A stretch of DNA of 64,000 nt from Akkermansiaceae bacterium (lineage in GTDB: Bacteria; Verrucomicrobiota; Verrucomicrobiia; Verrucomicrobiales; Akkermansiaceae), in assembly GCA_023301765.1 (NCBI GenBank), contig JALZUC010000001.1:1-64000 (forward strand), written 5' to 3'. Under the pieces are notes generated by a model, which saw nothing but the letters and a program-made list of their open reading frames with translations, was not told the origin of the DNA and searched no databases. Shown piece after piece: positions 1 through 6,048 of the stretch. The translations under genes were made by a program, and so were the position numbers. Position 1 is the stretch's first letter. Each line of letters opens with the position of its first letter.

Positions 1-9
1 CTTTGAAAA

Positions 10-195
10 TCAAAAATCAAGGACTGACCCCTTTCCTGACTTCCCCAGTTCTCGGTATCGACTCAGCCACTTATGCCCTGTTTTTCTAGATACTCCAAAC
101 CGCTCACACAGCTCCTTTATTGTATAGCGATCACTGCAAGCAAGGATCACAAATCTTTCTCTTTGTTCCATAGGCAGTTCTTTTTTCCAGGCCAT
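10..195 (-). pseudogene. IS481-family transposase, N-terminal remnant
   Basis: The 61-residue frame opens with MAWKKELPMEQRERFV and carries the helix-turn-helix typical of the start of IS481-type transposases (TIKELCERFGVSRKTGHKWLSRY, here about residues 25-47). After 'YRELG' the homology stops and about ten unrelated residues lead to a stop at 10-12, so the whole DDE catalytic core is missing. The foreign tail (about 12-48) reads AAGTCAGGAAAGGGGTCAGTCC on the minus strand and resembles the ends of the short repeats found further right. I infer a dead element whose 3' part was replaced by another mobile sequence. The element could have continued left of the window only if the break is a small rearrangement. 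Confidence 0.75.
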
Positions 196-204
196 AATTA
201 GCCA

Positions 205-256
205 TAAAAGTGTAACCTATGTCCTCGGTCAATGTGTTACCTATGTCCCCGGTTCA
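205..256 (-). mobile_element. IS481-type terminal region with paired direct repeats
   Basis: Two near-identical 20-base direct repeats lie just upstream of the transposase start: 210-229 and 233-252. On the minus strand they read ACCG(A/G)GGACATAGGT(T/A)ACAC. Repeated 'GAACCGGGGACATAGGTAACAC' blocks are typical of the left ends of IS481 elements. The outer edge appears to be near 254-256, inside the 3' end of the neighbouring 147-aa gene. Confidence 0.65.
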
Positions 257-684
257 TACCCTGCTGCTGCTGACAATTGGAGACAAAGGGATTCCCAAAC
301 ACTAAAATACTCATAAACAGAACACCTCAATGCATGCTTCCTGATCCCAAGATCATCACTCACTTTTACTATAGTAAGCACCTTCGACTTTCTCCACTTG
401 CTAGAAATCTCAACCCTTGAATCATCTAAGCATGCATAATGACTACCAGAACTCGTGGCTCCTTCCTGTAGCTTTTCCCTTAAGTCCATATACGAGTCGA
501 CTATAAACGTAGAATCATCCTCAACAAAAAACGTGTGGTTTCCATGAGGTAAACCTTCGACCTGGATCTGCTTAAATTGCCTTTCTAGCAACTGCTCACG
601 AAGAGTATCCCCGTCAAACTTCCTGTCGAAACTAGGTAGCCTCAAAAGACCGTCCAGCCGAATTTTTATATTTATCTTTTTCAT
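241..684 (-). CDS. putative cytoplasmic immunity protein, 3' end cut by IS481
   Basis: This 147-aa protein has no signal peptide or membrane segment and no family I recognise. It starts with ATG at 684, three bases after the TAG (687-689) of a toxin-tip-like reading frame, which is the usual layout of a polymorphic-toxin immunity gene. The last residues (GYEPGT) are encoded by the IS481 end (GAACCGGGGACATAG), so the natural C-terminus has been lost and replaced. The function is inferred from position only: it may neutralise the toxin whose fragment lies directly upstream. Whether the truncated form still folds is unknown. Confidence 0.5.
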   Translation of the reverse strand: MKKINIKIRLDGLLRLPSFDRKFDGDTLREQLLERQFKQIQVEGLPHGNHTFFVEDDSTFIVDSYMDLREKLQEGATSSGSHYACLDDSRVEISSKWRKSKVLTIVKVSDDLGIRKHALRCSVYEYFSVWESLCLQLSAAAGYEPGT

Positions 685-686
685 TC

Positions 687-920
687 TAGCATCCAGGAAC
701 AGGAAATGTATGAGCTTTATTGTTCGGTTTAGGTATGGTTATAGCTTTATTAGTAGGCTTAGTCACAGGCTTTCCATTTTCCATTGTTGTGACTTGTCCG
801 TCTCCTGATGGTATTTTAATGGTTTGCGCCTTCCCTTGTGGCTTGGTCATATCTGTTTGAGCTGCTGCTCGCCGAGTTGCATCTTCTGACGTCCATCGGA
901 GTATCCTATTAAGGGTCTGT
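687..920 (-). pseudogene. C-terminal fragment of a polymorphic-toxin tip
   Basis: An open minus-strand frame runs from the edge of the IS4 remnant (about 920) to a TAG at 687-689. It has no suitable start codon; the first ATG in frame would give only the last part. The peptide contains TSEDATRRAAAQTDM, then a low-complexity stretch rich in Lys, Pro, Thr and Asn, and ends HTFPVPGC. It immediately precedes the immunity-like gene at 241-684. I infer an orphan toxin C-terminus whose 5' part was removed when the IS4 element inserted. The assignment rests on context; no toxin motif is visible. Confidence 0.4.
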
Positions 921-922
921 CC

Positions 923-1975
923 CTATATACGTTTATACGAGATAAGGGGCATGCTGTCAAGTTCATCGACGGCAGCACAGTTCAGCTTGACGACACAGAG
1001 CAAAACCAAAAGCTCTACCCCCAGCCGACAAGCCAAAAGCCAGGTTGAGGCTTTCCAATCATGGGCATAATGGGAGTGCTCAACAGTGCACATGGCGGAT
1101 GGGAGGATTTTGCTGTCGGTGCACATACCGCGCATGACGCGCCCATCGCTCACAAGCTTCTAGGCAACTTTGGACAAGGTGATATCCTCTGCGGTGATCG
1201 AGCCTTCTGCACATATGAACTCATAGGAAGCCTCGCTATCCGAGGAGCGCACAGCCTAATGAGATTACACCAAGCACGGCACAAGGCACTAGACTTCAGA
1301 AAGGGAAAGAGAATCGGAAAAAACCAACGGCTCGTCATCTGGAAAAAGCCAAGAGTTCAGCCGAGATCAAGCCCACTGAGTATAGAGGACTGGGCAGCAC
1401 TGGACGAGAATATGGAAATACGCCTCATCAAGTTTTGGTATGAAGATCGAACAGGAAAGAAACGTAGTATGGTGCTAGCCACGACTTTGTTAGACGCTGA
1501 AGAGTATGACTGGTTAGAACTCAGCGAGCTCTACGCTCAGCGCTGGGATATTGAACTACGCCTACGTGATGTCAAAACCACCCTCGGAATGGAACGACTT
1601 CGGGTAAAGACGCCCGAGACCGCACACAAAACCCTAGAGATGACCATTATTGGTTACAATCTGATCAAGGCCACATGTCAGGAAGCTGCGCATGCAAGTG
1701 GACATAACATTAGATTATTCAGTTTCAAGGGAGCCTTAGACACAGTGGTAGCAAGCACATACCGCTACAGAGGCAGGCAAAAGTGTCTGAAATTTATTAG
1801 AGAAATATGGTCGAGTATAATCGAACCCATAGCCGAAAAAGTAGTTAACTCGCGCCCCTATAGACACGAACCGAGAGCTGTAAAACAGCGACCAAAAAGC
1901 TACAGTTATATGACCCGTCCACGTTCAGAATACAGTGAGATTCCGCACCGAGGAAAACCCCGATCATTTGCTTAA
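923..1975 (+). pseudogene. IS4-family transposase, 5'-truncated with an in-frame stop
   Basis: From 1061 an uninterrupted 304-residue frame encodes most of an IS4-type DDE transposase. It shows the second catalytic Asp in GDRAFCTYEL and the Y-(2)-R-(3)-E-(6)-K signature in YAQRWDIELRLRDVK. The homology continues upstream in the same frame: VKFIDGSTVQLDD, which holds the first catalytic Asp, then a TGA at 1046-1048 where relatives have a sense codon (…QKPG-stop-GFPIMGIMG). Upstream of about 923 the homology ends, so roughly the first 130 residues of a normal ~430-residue transposase are missing. The element is therefore inactive. It lies antisense to the surrounding toxin/immunity genes. Confidence 0.85.
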
Positions 1976-1988
1976 GTCAGTGCCATTC
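1962..1988 (+). repeat. Repeat C, copy at the IS4 transposase 3' end
   Basis: The sequence GATCATTTGCTTAAGTCAGTG followed by CCATTC spans the transposase stop codon. Similar sequence recurs at 4357-4395, 3334-3372 and, inverted, at 5992-6013. This copy shows where the repeat comes from: the end of an IS4-type transposase gene. Confidence 0.7.
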
Positions 1989-2151
1989 ACCACAGCCCCC
2001 TTTTACACAGCTTGCCTCCGGGAATTATAACCCCAAGTGATGTCCTCTATTAAAAGTCAGTCAATACTGTCGTTGTGCGTCCTTAATTTGATTCTTCTAT
2101 AATTTAGACATGTTATCCACACCTCAAAAATCTGGAATAATCACTAATTAT

Positions 2152-2505
2152 CTAAGCCGAATTTTTCTTCCTGTTGTATACAAATACAGTAATTAAAAAT
2201 AAGACACTTATACTAAACAACCAATACCGACTTGACCATTTTTGAGAGTCTCGCACGTTAGGAATACTACCCTCTTCCTCACCAATACCTCGTTTTACGG
2301 TAGCACTGTTTACGCCTCTAGATTTTCGATTTTTAAAAGTTTTCATTGCTTTTGGAGACGGTAATTCGCCACCAACCACAAATGTTGAATAATTCATATT
2401 CTCTTTTGAGATTCCTGTCACTTTTTTTGTTTTGAGCGAATAAAGTTCTAGTTCCTCGGTATCTCTTAAGATTTCTACTTCATAGGGATTAATTAATTTT
2501 ATCTT
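2152..2505 (-). pseudogene. Detached membrane-anchor part of the upstream secreted protein
   Basis: This frame is the direct in-frame continuation of the 146-aa gene at 2506-2946, separated from it only by a TAA at 2506-2508. It begins KIKLINPYEVEILRDTEELEL, has no good start codon before a GTG at 2421, and ends with one hydrophobic segment (YWLFSISVLFLITVFVY) followed by a short basic tail. Read through the stop, the two parts would make one type I membrane protein: signal peptide, periplasmic domain, single anchor. I infer that a nonsense mutation split one gene. A separate gene starting at GTG 2421 is the alternative. Confidence 0.45.
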
Positions 2506-2946
2506 TTAAATCGATACATCTTTACCTTCAGTAATCATTTTTAGATTATAAATAACGGTAGTCATTTTTTGTTCATAACCATCTAATAGATATTCAAATA
2601 CCACCACGCTATAACCATTTGCATGTTTTAGCAGAATACTAAACACATCCCCTTCTTCATAAAGATCGACTAAATAGTCTCCATGCAACGTACTCACAAT
2701 GAATTCTTCACTGTCATCTACCATTTTATAAAGGTTTTTAACTCCATTCGGAGATCCTCGTAATATATATATATCGCTATTTTTTTTGTAAAATGAAATC
2801 ACCTCAGACTCCTCTAAAGCAGTTTGAAACCGACCATTATGCACCCCATCCCCCCAACTAATATACTGAATACGATAAAACTCAGGTATAGGATTTGCGA
2901 TACAGCATTGAAAAAACAACATTATTAATACGCTCAAATACTTCAT
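2506..2946 (-). CDS. putative exported immunity protein (146 aa)
   Basis: The product starts MKYLSVLIMLFFQCCIANPIPEF, a clear signal peptide with a possible processing site after residue 18; a start nine bases earlier (2955) is also possible. The rest is a small soluble domain of unknown family. The upstream tip frame ends at 2956-2958, so the two genes are virtually contiguous. Export suggests that, if it is an immunity protein, it acts in the periplasm. Its stop codon may be a mutation, because the same frame continues as coding-like sequence with a membrane anchor. Confidence 0.5.
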   Translation of the reverse strand: MKYLSVLIMLFFQCCIANPIPEFYRIQYISWGDGVHNGRFQTALEESEVISFYKKNSDIYILRGSPNGVKNLYKMVDDSEEFIVSTLHGDYLVDLYEEGDVFSILLKHANGYSVVVFEYLLDGYEQKMTTVIYNLKMITEGKDVSI

Positions 2947-2955
2947 AATTACCAT

Positions 2956-3210
2956 TTATTTAATACTAATATCTAAACCGCTAGAACTCGAATACCAATA
3001 TTGATTTTCCTTCCCCCCAAGACTTCCATTAAAGCCTCCTAAACTGTTATTTAAAACCTGCTCTTCTGAAATACCACCCTTTGCCTGATATGGCCCGGAT
3101 CCATATGTAGGATCAAAATAAATATTTCCTAGTGTACTAGATGTGTATTTGACAATACAGTGTCCACCCCAATGTAGGTTGTTATCACGCCTAAGCTTCA
3201 CCAAATTCAC
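2956..3210 (-). CDS. orphan polymorphic-toxin tip, possible cysteine-protease-like fold
   Basis: An 84-residue frame begins at a weak GTG and has no ribosome binding site that I can see. It holds HWGGHCIVKY near residue 14 and IYFDPTYGSGPY near residue 30, a His followed by Asp spacing reminiscent of papain- or transglutaminase-like toxins, but no upstream Cys domain is present. It is followed without a gap by an exported immunity-like gene and is preceded by repeat A, whose end overlaps its first codons. I infer the C-terminal remnant of a larger toxin that has lost its delivery domain. The enzymatic guess is weak. Confidence 0.4.
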   Translation of the reverse strand: MNLVKLRRDNNLHWGGHCIVKYTSSTLGNIYFDPTYGSGPYQAKGGISEEQVLNNSLGGFNGSLGGKENQYWYSSSSGLDISIK

Positions 3211-3372
3211 AATTCACGGACCGGCTCCTTACAGCTCCTTTATCACCTTAAATCACTTATTAAAAAGACAACCCTCAGTCGCTTCATAGAAAAAATGACT
3301 CTTTACTTAAAAGACAGTTGCCGACCCCTCTCTGATCATCAGCTGAAGTCTGTGCCTTTCCTTCCTGTCCCT
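3188..3372 (+). repeat. Repeat A (3188-3228) and repeat C (3334-3372)
   Basis: Repeat A reads CGCCTAAGCTTCACCAAATT and continues CACAATTCACGGACCGGCTCC; it matches 4312-4352 with few changes. Repeat C reads GATCATCAGCTGAAGTCTGT then GCCTTTCCTTCCTGTCCCT; it matches 4357-4395. Here the two are separated by about 105 bases of unique sequence, whereas at 4312-4395 they are adjacent. The region 3229-3333 holds no other feature I can support. Confidence 0.6.
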
Positions 3373-3419
3373 TTATATATAGAATAGCCGTTACTTTTTT
3401 ACACCGATCACGATCTCCC

Positions 3420-3845
3420 CTATTTTTCTTTAACAGGTTCAATAATAGAACTATCCATTAACATAAGTATTTTACCTGATACTCTTTTATACGTTTTTTT
3501 ATCTGTAAATTCAAACCAATAAACCCAACAAATACCATCATCTTGTTTTCCCGTTTCATTATAGCTACTAGGATCAAGCTCTACCTCTTCTAGAAAAAGA
3601 TCAATTCCGGGGTATTTTTTTTCAGCATAATCCCATGCTTTTCTCACAGCCTTATAGAATGGAATCGGTGTTTCACCTTTCATATCCCACTTCGGCAGTT
3701 TTTTCACCTCCGATAATGAGTGTGAATAAACATGCTTTTCCCCCTTAATCAAAGAAGTATAAAAAACAACTTTTTCCTCAGCTTCACAAAACGAAGTCAT
3801 ATGCATCATACAAATCAGACATATCAAGCTAGGTATAATTTTCAT
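3420..3845 (-). CDS. putative exported immunity protein (141 aa)
   Basis: The protein opens with a signal peptide (MKIIPSLICLICMMHMTSFCEAEE), and the cysteine before the mature region could be read as a weak lipobox. The mature part of about 118 residues includes AWDYAEKKYPGIDLFLEEVELDP and a WVYWFEFTD strand, a helix-plus-sheet pattern like PepSY/NTF2-sized secreted domains, but I do not recognise a family. It stands downstream of a broken tip-like fragment (3911-4111) and upstream of a repeat block, matching the layout of the other modules. The role as immunity protein is inferred from that pattern. Confidence 0.5.
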   Translation of the reverse strand: MKIIPSLICLICMMHMTSFCEAEEKVVFYTSLIKGEKHVYSHSLSEVKKLPKWDMKGETPIPFYKAVRKAWDYAEKKYPGIDLFLEEVELDPSSYNETGKQDDGICWVYWFEFTDKKTYKRVSGKILMLMDSSIIEPVKEK

Positions 3846-3910
3846 AACAACATATTCTTACAATAAGTAATTAATAATCAATTGAATATTCTAAATCTAT
3901 TTTTTCTTTC

Positions 3911-4111
3911 TCAATGCTCCTCACACTCAAGCTGTAAAATACTCACCATACCTACAAATTTAATTGCATAATAGCTGGGGTCATCGGCAAGTTCATATTT
4001 CGTCGTGAAACCATCCATCTGGAGTTCTCCCCCCTGACTTTCAATCAAATCATCTTTTCGACAAACCAACATCATCATTCCTACAGCTTCGATAACAAAT
4101 ATATTCAACAA
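3911..4111 (-). pseudogene. Fragment of a possible toxin tip
   Basis: A 66-residue frame with no credible start region encodes KDDLIESQGGELQMDGFTTKYE and ends LQLECEEH. It has no recognisable domain. Its position between a repeat block (4244-4395) and an exported immunity-like gene (3420-3845) is the same as that of the other tips in the array, which is the only reason for this call. It may be chance open sequence. Confidence 0.25.
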
Positions 4112-4243
4112 TATTTCTGATATCTACAGACTCTTGTAACTACCAAGCCCATTAGAATGCTCCCACAGCTCAAGCATCTTCCCCATTGTAGATATTTTAC
4201 AATGCCAGCTAGTACTACTCGTGAGTAACCAAAGAGGCGGATA

Positions 4244-4395
4244 GGACAACGACGGGGCGAGGATAATTGCCGCCGCGTCAGTGGGACCTATTTACAGGGT
4301 AGCTTTCCCCACGCCTAACATTCATCAAATTCACAATGCACGGACCGCCTCCCTCGGATCATTTACTTAAGTCAGTGCCATTCCTTCCTGACCCT
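4244..4395 (+). repeat. Composite repeat B-A-C
   Basis: Three repeat blocks lie almost end to end. B (4244-4306) includes AATTGCCGCCGCGTCAGTGG and matches 5305-5366. A (4312-4352) matches 3188-3228. C (4357-4395) matches 1962-1988 and 3334-3372. One plus-strand frame stays open through all three, running from IIAAASVGPIYRVAF into the A and C blocks and ending SFT-stop, while the IS4 transposase at 1975 ends SFA-stop at the same position in C. I infer that the block is the worn 3' end of a diverged IS4-like transposase. The flank 4112-4243 shows nothing else. Confidence 0.6.
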
Positions 4396-4415
4396 GTTTC
4401 GTGTTCGTGTGATTT

Positions 4416-4841
4416 TCACAACTTGTTAAGTATATACTCCAATTCTTTGTCATTACATTTTATTTTCAAAAATGGTGAGGTCGTAGCCGCGCCTTGTAAA
4501 CTCATCATCTTTCCAGAACTATATGAAACCACACCAATAATTCTCCCAGAATTGACATACACCAAGGGCCTGTCATTGATCGCTATTTTGACTTTCAGCT
4601 TACATTGCAAATGCCAAATGCCATCCACCTTGTATATTAGCTTATCAACAATCAAGATATCTCCAAGATCAAGCGCCTTTACCTTAATGTTGTGTAATTT
4701 ACCTTTTTCATCAAAAAATTTTACTTTCTCTCCGCGTTCATCATTCGACGCCACCATTAATTTTCCGCCTAATACCTCTTGGGCATTAGATAAGAAAGAA
4801 GTAATAAATAAGATACTAATAACTAATAATTTTAACATCAT
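4416..4841 (-). CDS. putative exported immunity protein (141 aa)
   Basis: The start ATG (4839-4841) overlaps the TGA of the upstream toxin tip as ATGA, which implies translational coupling. The product has a signal peptide (MMLKLLVISILFITSFLSNAQE) and a mature beta-rich domain of about 120 residues rich in Lys, Val and Gly (for example KVKALDLGDILIVDKLIYKV). No family is recognised. Tight coupling to a tip with an RHS-core relic makes this the best-supported immunity candidate in the array. The signal peptide indicates periplasmic action. A 173-aa frame on the opposite strand is a shadow. Confidence 0.6.
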   Translation of the reverse strand: MMLKLLVISILFITSFLSNAQEVLGGKLMVASNDERGEKVKFFDEKGKLHNIKVKALDLGDILIVDKLIYKVDGIWHLQCKLKVKIAINDRPLVYVNSGRIIGVVSYSSGKMMSLQGAATTSPFLKIKCNDKELEYILNKL

Positions 4842-5239
4842 GGGTTTCTACAAATGAAGTGGCATGTCTCGTAACAAATTACCTTCGCAGCCTCAATAGC
4901 CAAAGCGCCTAATCTACCTAACGCTGTAGCAGCCGCGGCAGCAATGTCACAACCCGTCGTACACTCTGCTATACTGCAATCAATTCTGAAATCAGCATTA
5001 TGAAATGTGACTGTAGTCGTAACTCTGCTTTTGCATCCACAAAAACCAGGATTACTCATTGGCATGGTCAAATTTTCGGGGATATTTTCACAATCTACTC
5101 CGATTCCGGCCCCTCCAACTCCCAAAACATCAACATGATTGATGGCATTATTTCTCACAAAAACGTATATACTTACTAACTCCTCTCGAATACTTTTAAT
5201 TTTTTCATGTCCTGCGTAGACCTCGAGCTTTATTCTCAA
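4838..5239 (-). CDS. orphan Rhs-type toxin C-terminal tip
   Basis: Near residue 20 the frame reads IREELVSIYVFVRNNAINHV then DVLG, a decayed form of the RHS-repeat-core terminus (…GGxNLYxFVxNNPINxVDPLG) that marks the junction between the Rhs shell and its variable toxin. The following ~95 residues are the tip: cysteine-rich (FCGCKS, CSIAECTTGCD, CYETCHFIC) with an Ala-rich helix. The only start is a TTG at 5239 with no binding site, and the frame upstream hits a stop, so the shell is lost. Toxic activity is unknown. The stop overlaps the immunity start. Confidence 0.65.
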   Translation of the reverse strand: MRIKLEVYAGHEKIKSIREELVSIYVFVRNNAINHVDVLGVGGAGIGVDCENIPENLTMPMSNPGFCGCKSRVTTTVTFHNADFRIDCSIAECTTGCDIAAAAATALGRLGALAIEAAKVICYETCHFICRNP

Positions 5240-5304
5240 AAACGCTCATCGGCCAAAGGGAGCGGACAGGCCGCTGTGGTGAGATTCGGTGCGATGAGTC
5301 CATG

Positions 5305-5366
5305 GGACGACGATGGGTGAGGCTAATTGCCACCGCGTCAGCGGGATCTATTTGCAGGCTGGCTTT
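5305..5366 (+). repeat. Repeat B, second copy
   Basis: GGACGACGATGGGTGAGGCT then AATTGCCACCGCGTCAGCGG and further matches B at 4244-4306 over its whole length with about a dozen differences and one indel. It lies just 5' of the RHS tip on the minus strand, in the same position relative to a module as the block at 4244-4395. Confidence 0.6.
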
Positions 5367-5408
5367 TTGTTTACCTCATATATTGTCTGTCCCTCAGTAT
5401 GCACTGCT

Positions 5409-5795
5409 TTATTTAGCAATTTCTATCAATTGTATTTGAACCTTATACGCTTTTAATACCCCTTCCTTATCTTTTATAACTTTTTCGGGAAATCCATCAC
5501 CGTTTTGGTCAAAGACTGTTACTTCAGTATCGCCATCATTCGACATAGTTGTCACAAGGTAGCCTTTTTTAAATTCATTCCTTTTTAAAGAAATGACGTT
5601 CTCATACCCGTTAAAAATATATATACTGGAGTCACCACGGACTGGAATCTCGGAGATTAAGTCAATACTCCCCACAGGCACTCTTGTCCGACCATGAGGG
5701 AGCTTCACTGTTTTCAATTTCACTTGCTGATGGATCGCAGCTAGACAAAAACATGAGAGTGAGAAAATTAAGAATAAGCTGGCTATACGTTTCAT
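5409..5795 (-). CDS. putative exported immunity protein (128 aa)
   Basis: From the internal ATG at 5795 the product starts MKRIASLFLIFSLSCFCLAA, a signal peptide; a start at 5810 would add five residues. The mature domain is small and beta-rich and ends with an acidic motif (FDQNGDGFPEKVI) that resembles a single EF-hand or VCBS-type calcium loop. Size, export and location match the other immunity-like genes, but no tip is left upstream: 5811-5991 has only stop-ridden sequence and then an inverted repeat C. The role is inferred from context. Confidence 0.45.
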   Translation of the reverse strand: MKRIASLFLIFSLSCFCLAAIHQQVKLKTVKLPHGRTRVPVGSIDLISEIPVRGDSSIYIFNGYENVISLKRNEFKKGYLVTTMSNDGDTEVTVFDQNGDGFPEKVIKDKEGVLKAYKVQIQLIEIAK

Positions 5796-5991
5796 ATTTT
5801 TTACTAGCAAGCTTCAGAGTCTAATACTCCGCCGCTTGATGCTATTTATATTACTGGGAGGAATTACAATAGCCCCCTATCGGGTCTATTACTACTAAGA
5901 GTCTTCCCCTTTATACTACTATTATAGAAAAATATTAAAAGATAATCCGGATCTTCAAGACTAGGAGCGTATTTGTTACGGCTCTGTTCCA

Positions 5992-6013
5992 AATGACACT
6001 GACTTAAGCAAAT
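5992..6013 (-). repeat. Repeat C, inverted copy at the island edge
   Basis: The minus strand reads ATTTGCTTAAGTCAGTGTCATT, 21 of 22 bases identical to the IS4 transposase end at 1966-1987. It continues with GGAACAGAGCCGTAAC on the minus strand. It lies between the last immunity-like gene and the 593-aa secreted protein and probably marks the right edge of the accessory island. Confidence 0.6.
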
Positions 6014-6048
6014 TTTGATTAGCTAACGAATGGTTCTTGAGTAACAAA

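Noticed and set aside
923-1153. 76-aa minus-strand frame across the IS4 remnant
   Set aside because: Antisense to the transposase core; no independent support.
4336-4857. 173-aa plus-strand frame
   Set aside because: It lies antisense to the signal-peptide-bearing 141-aa gene that is coupled to the toxin tip, begins within repeat A, and shows no protein-like features of its own.
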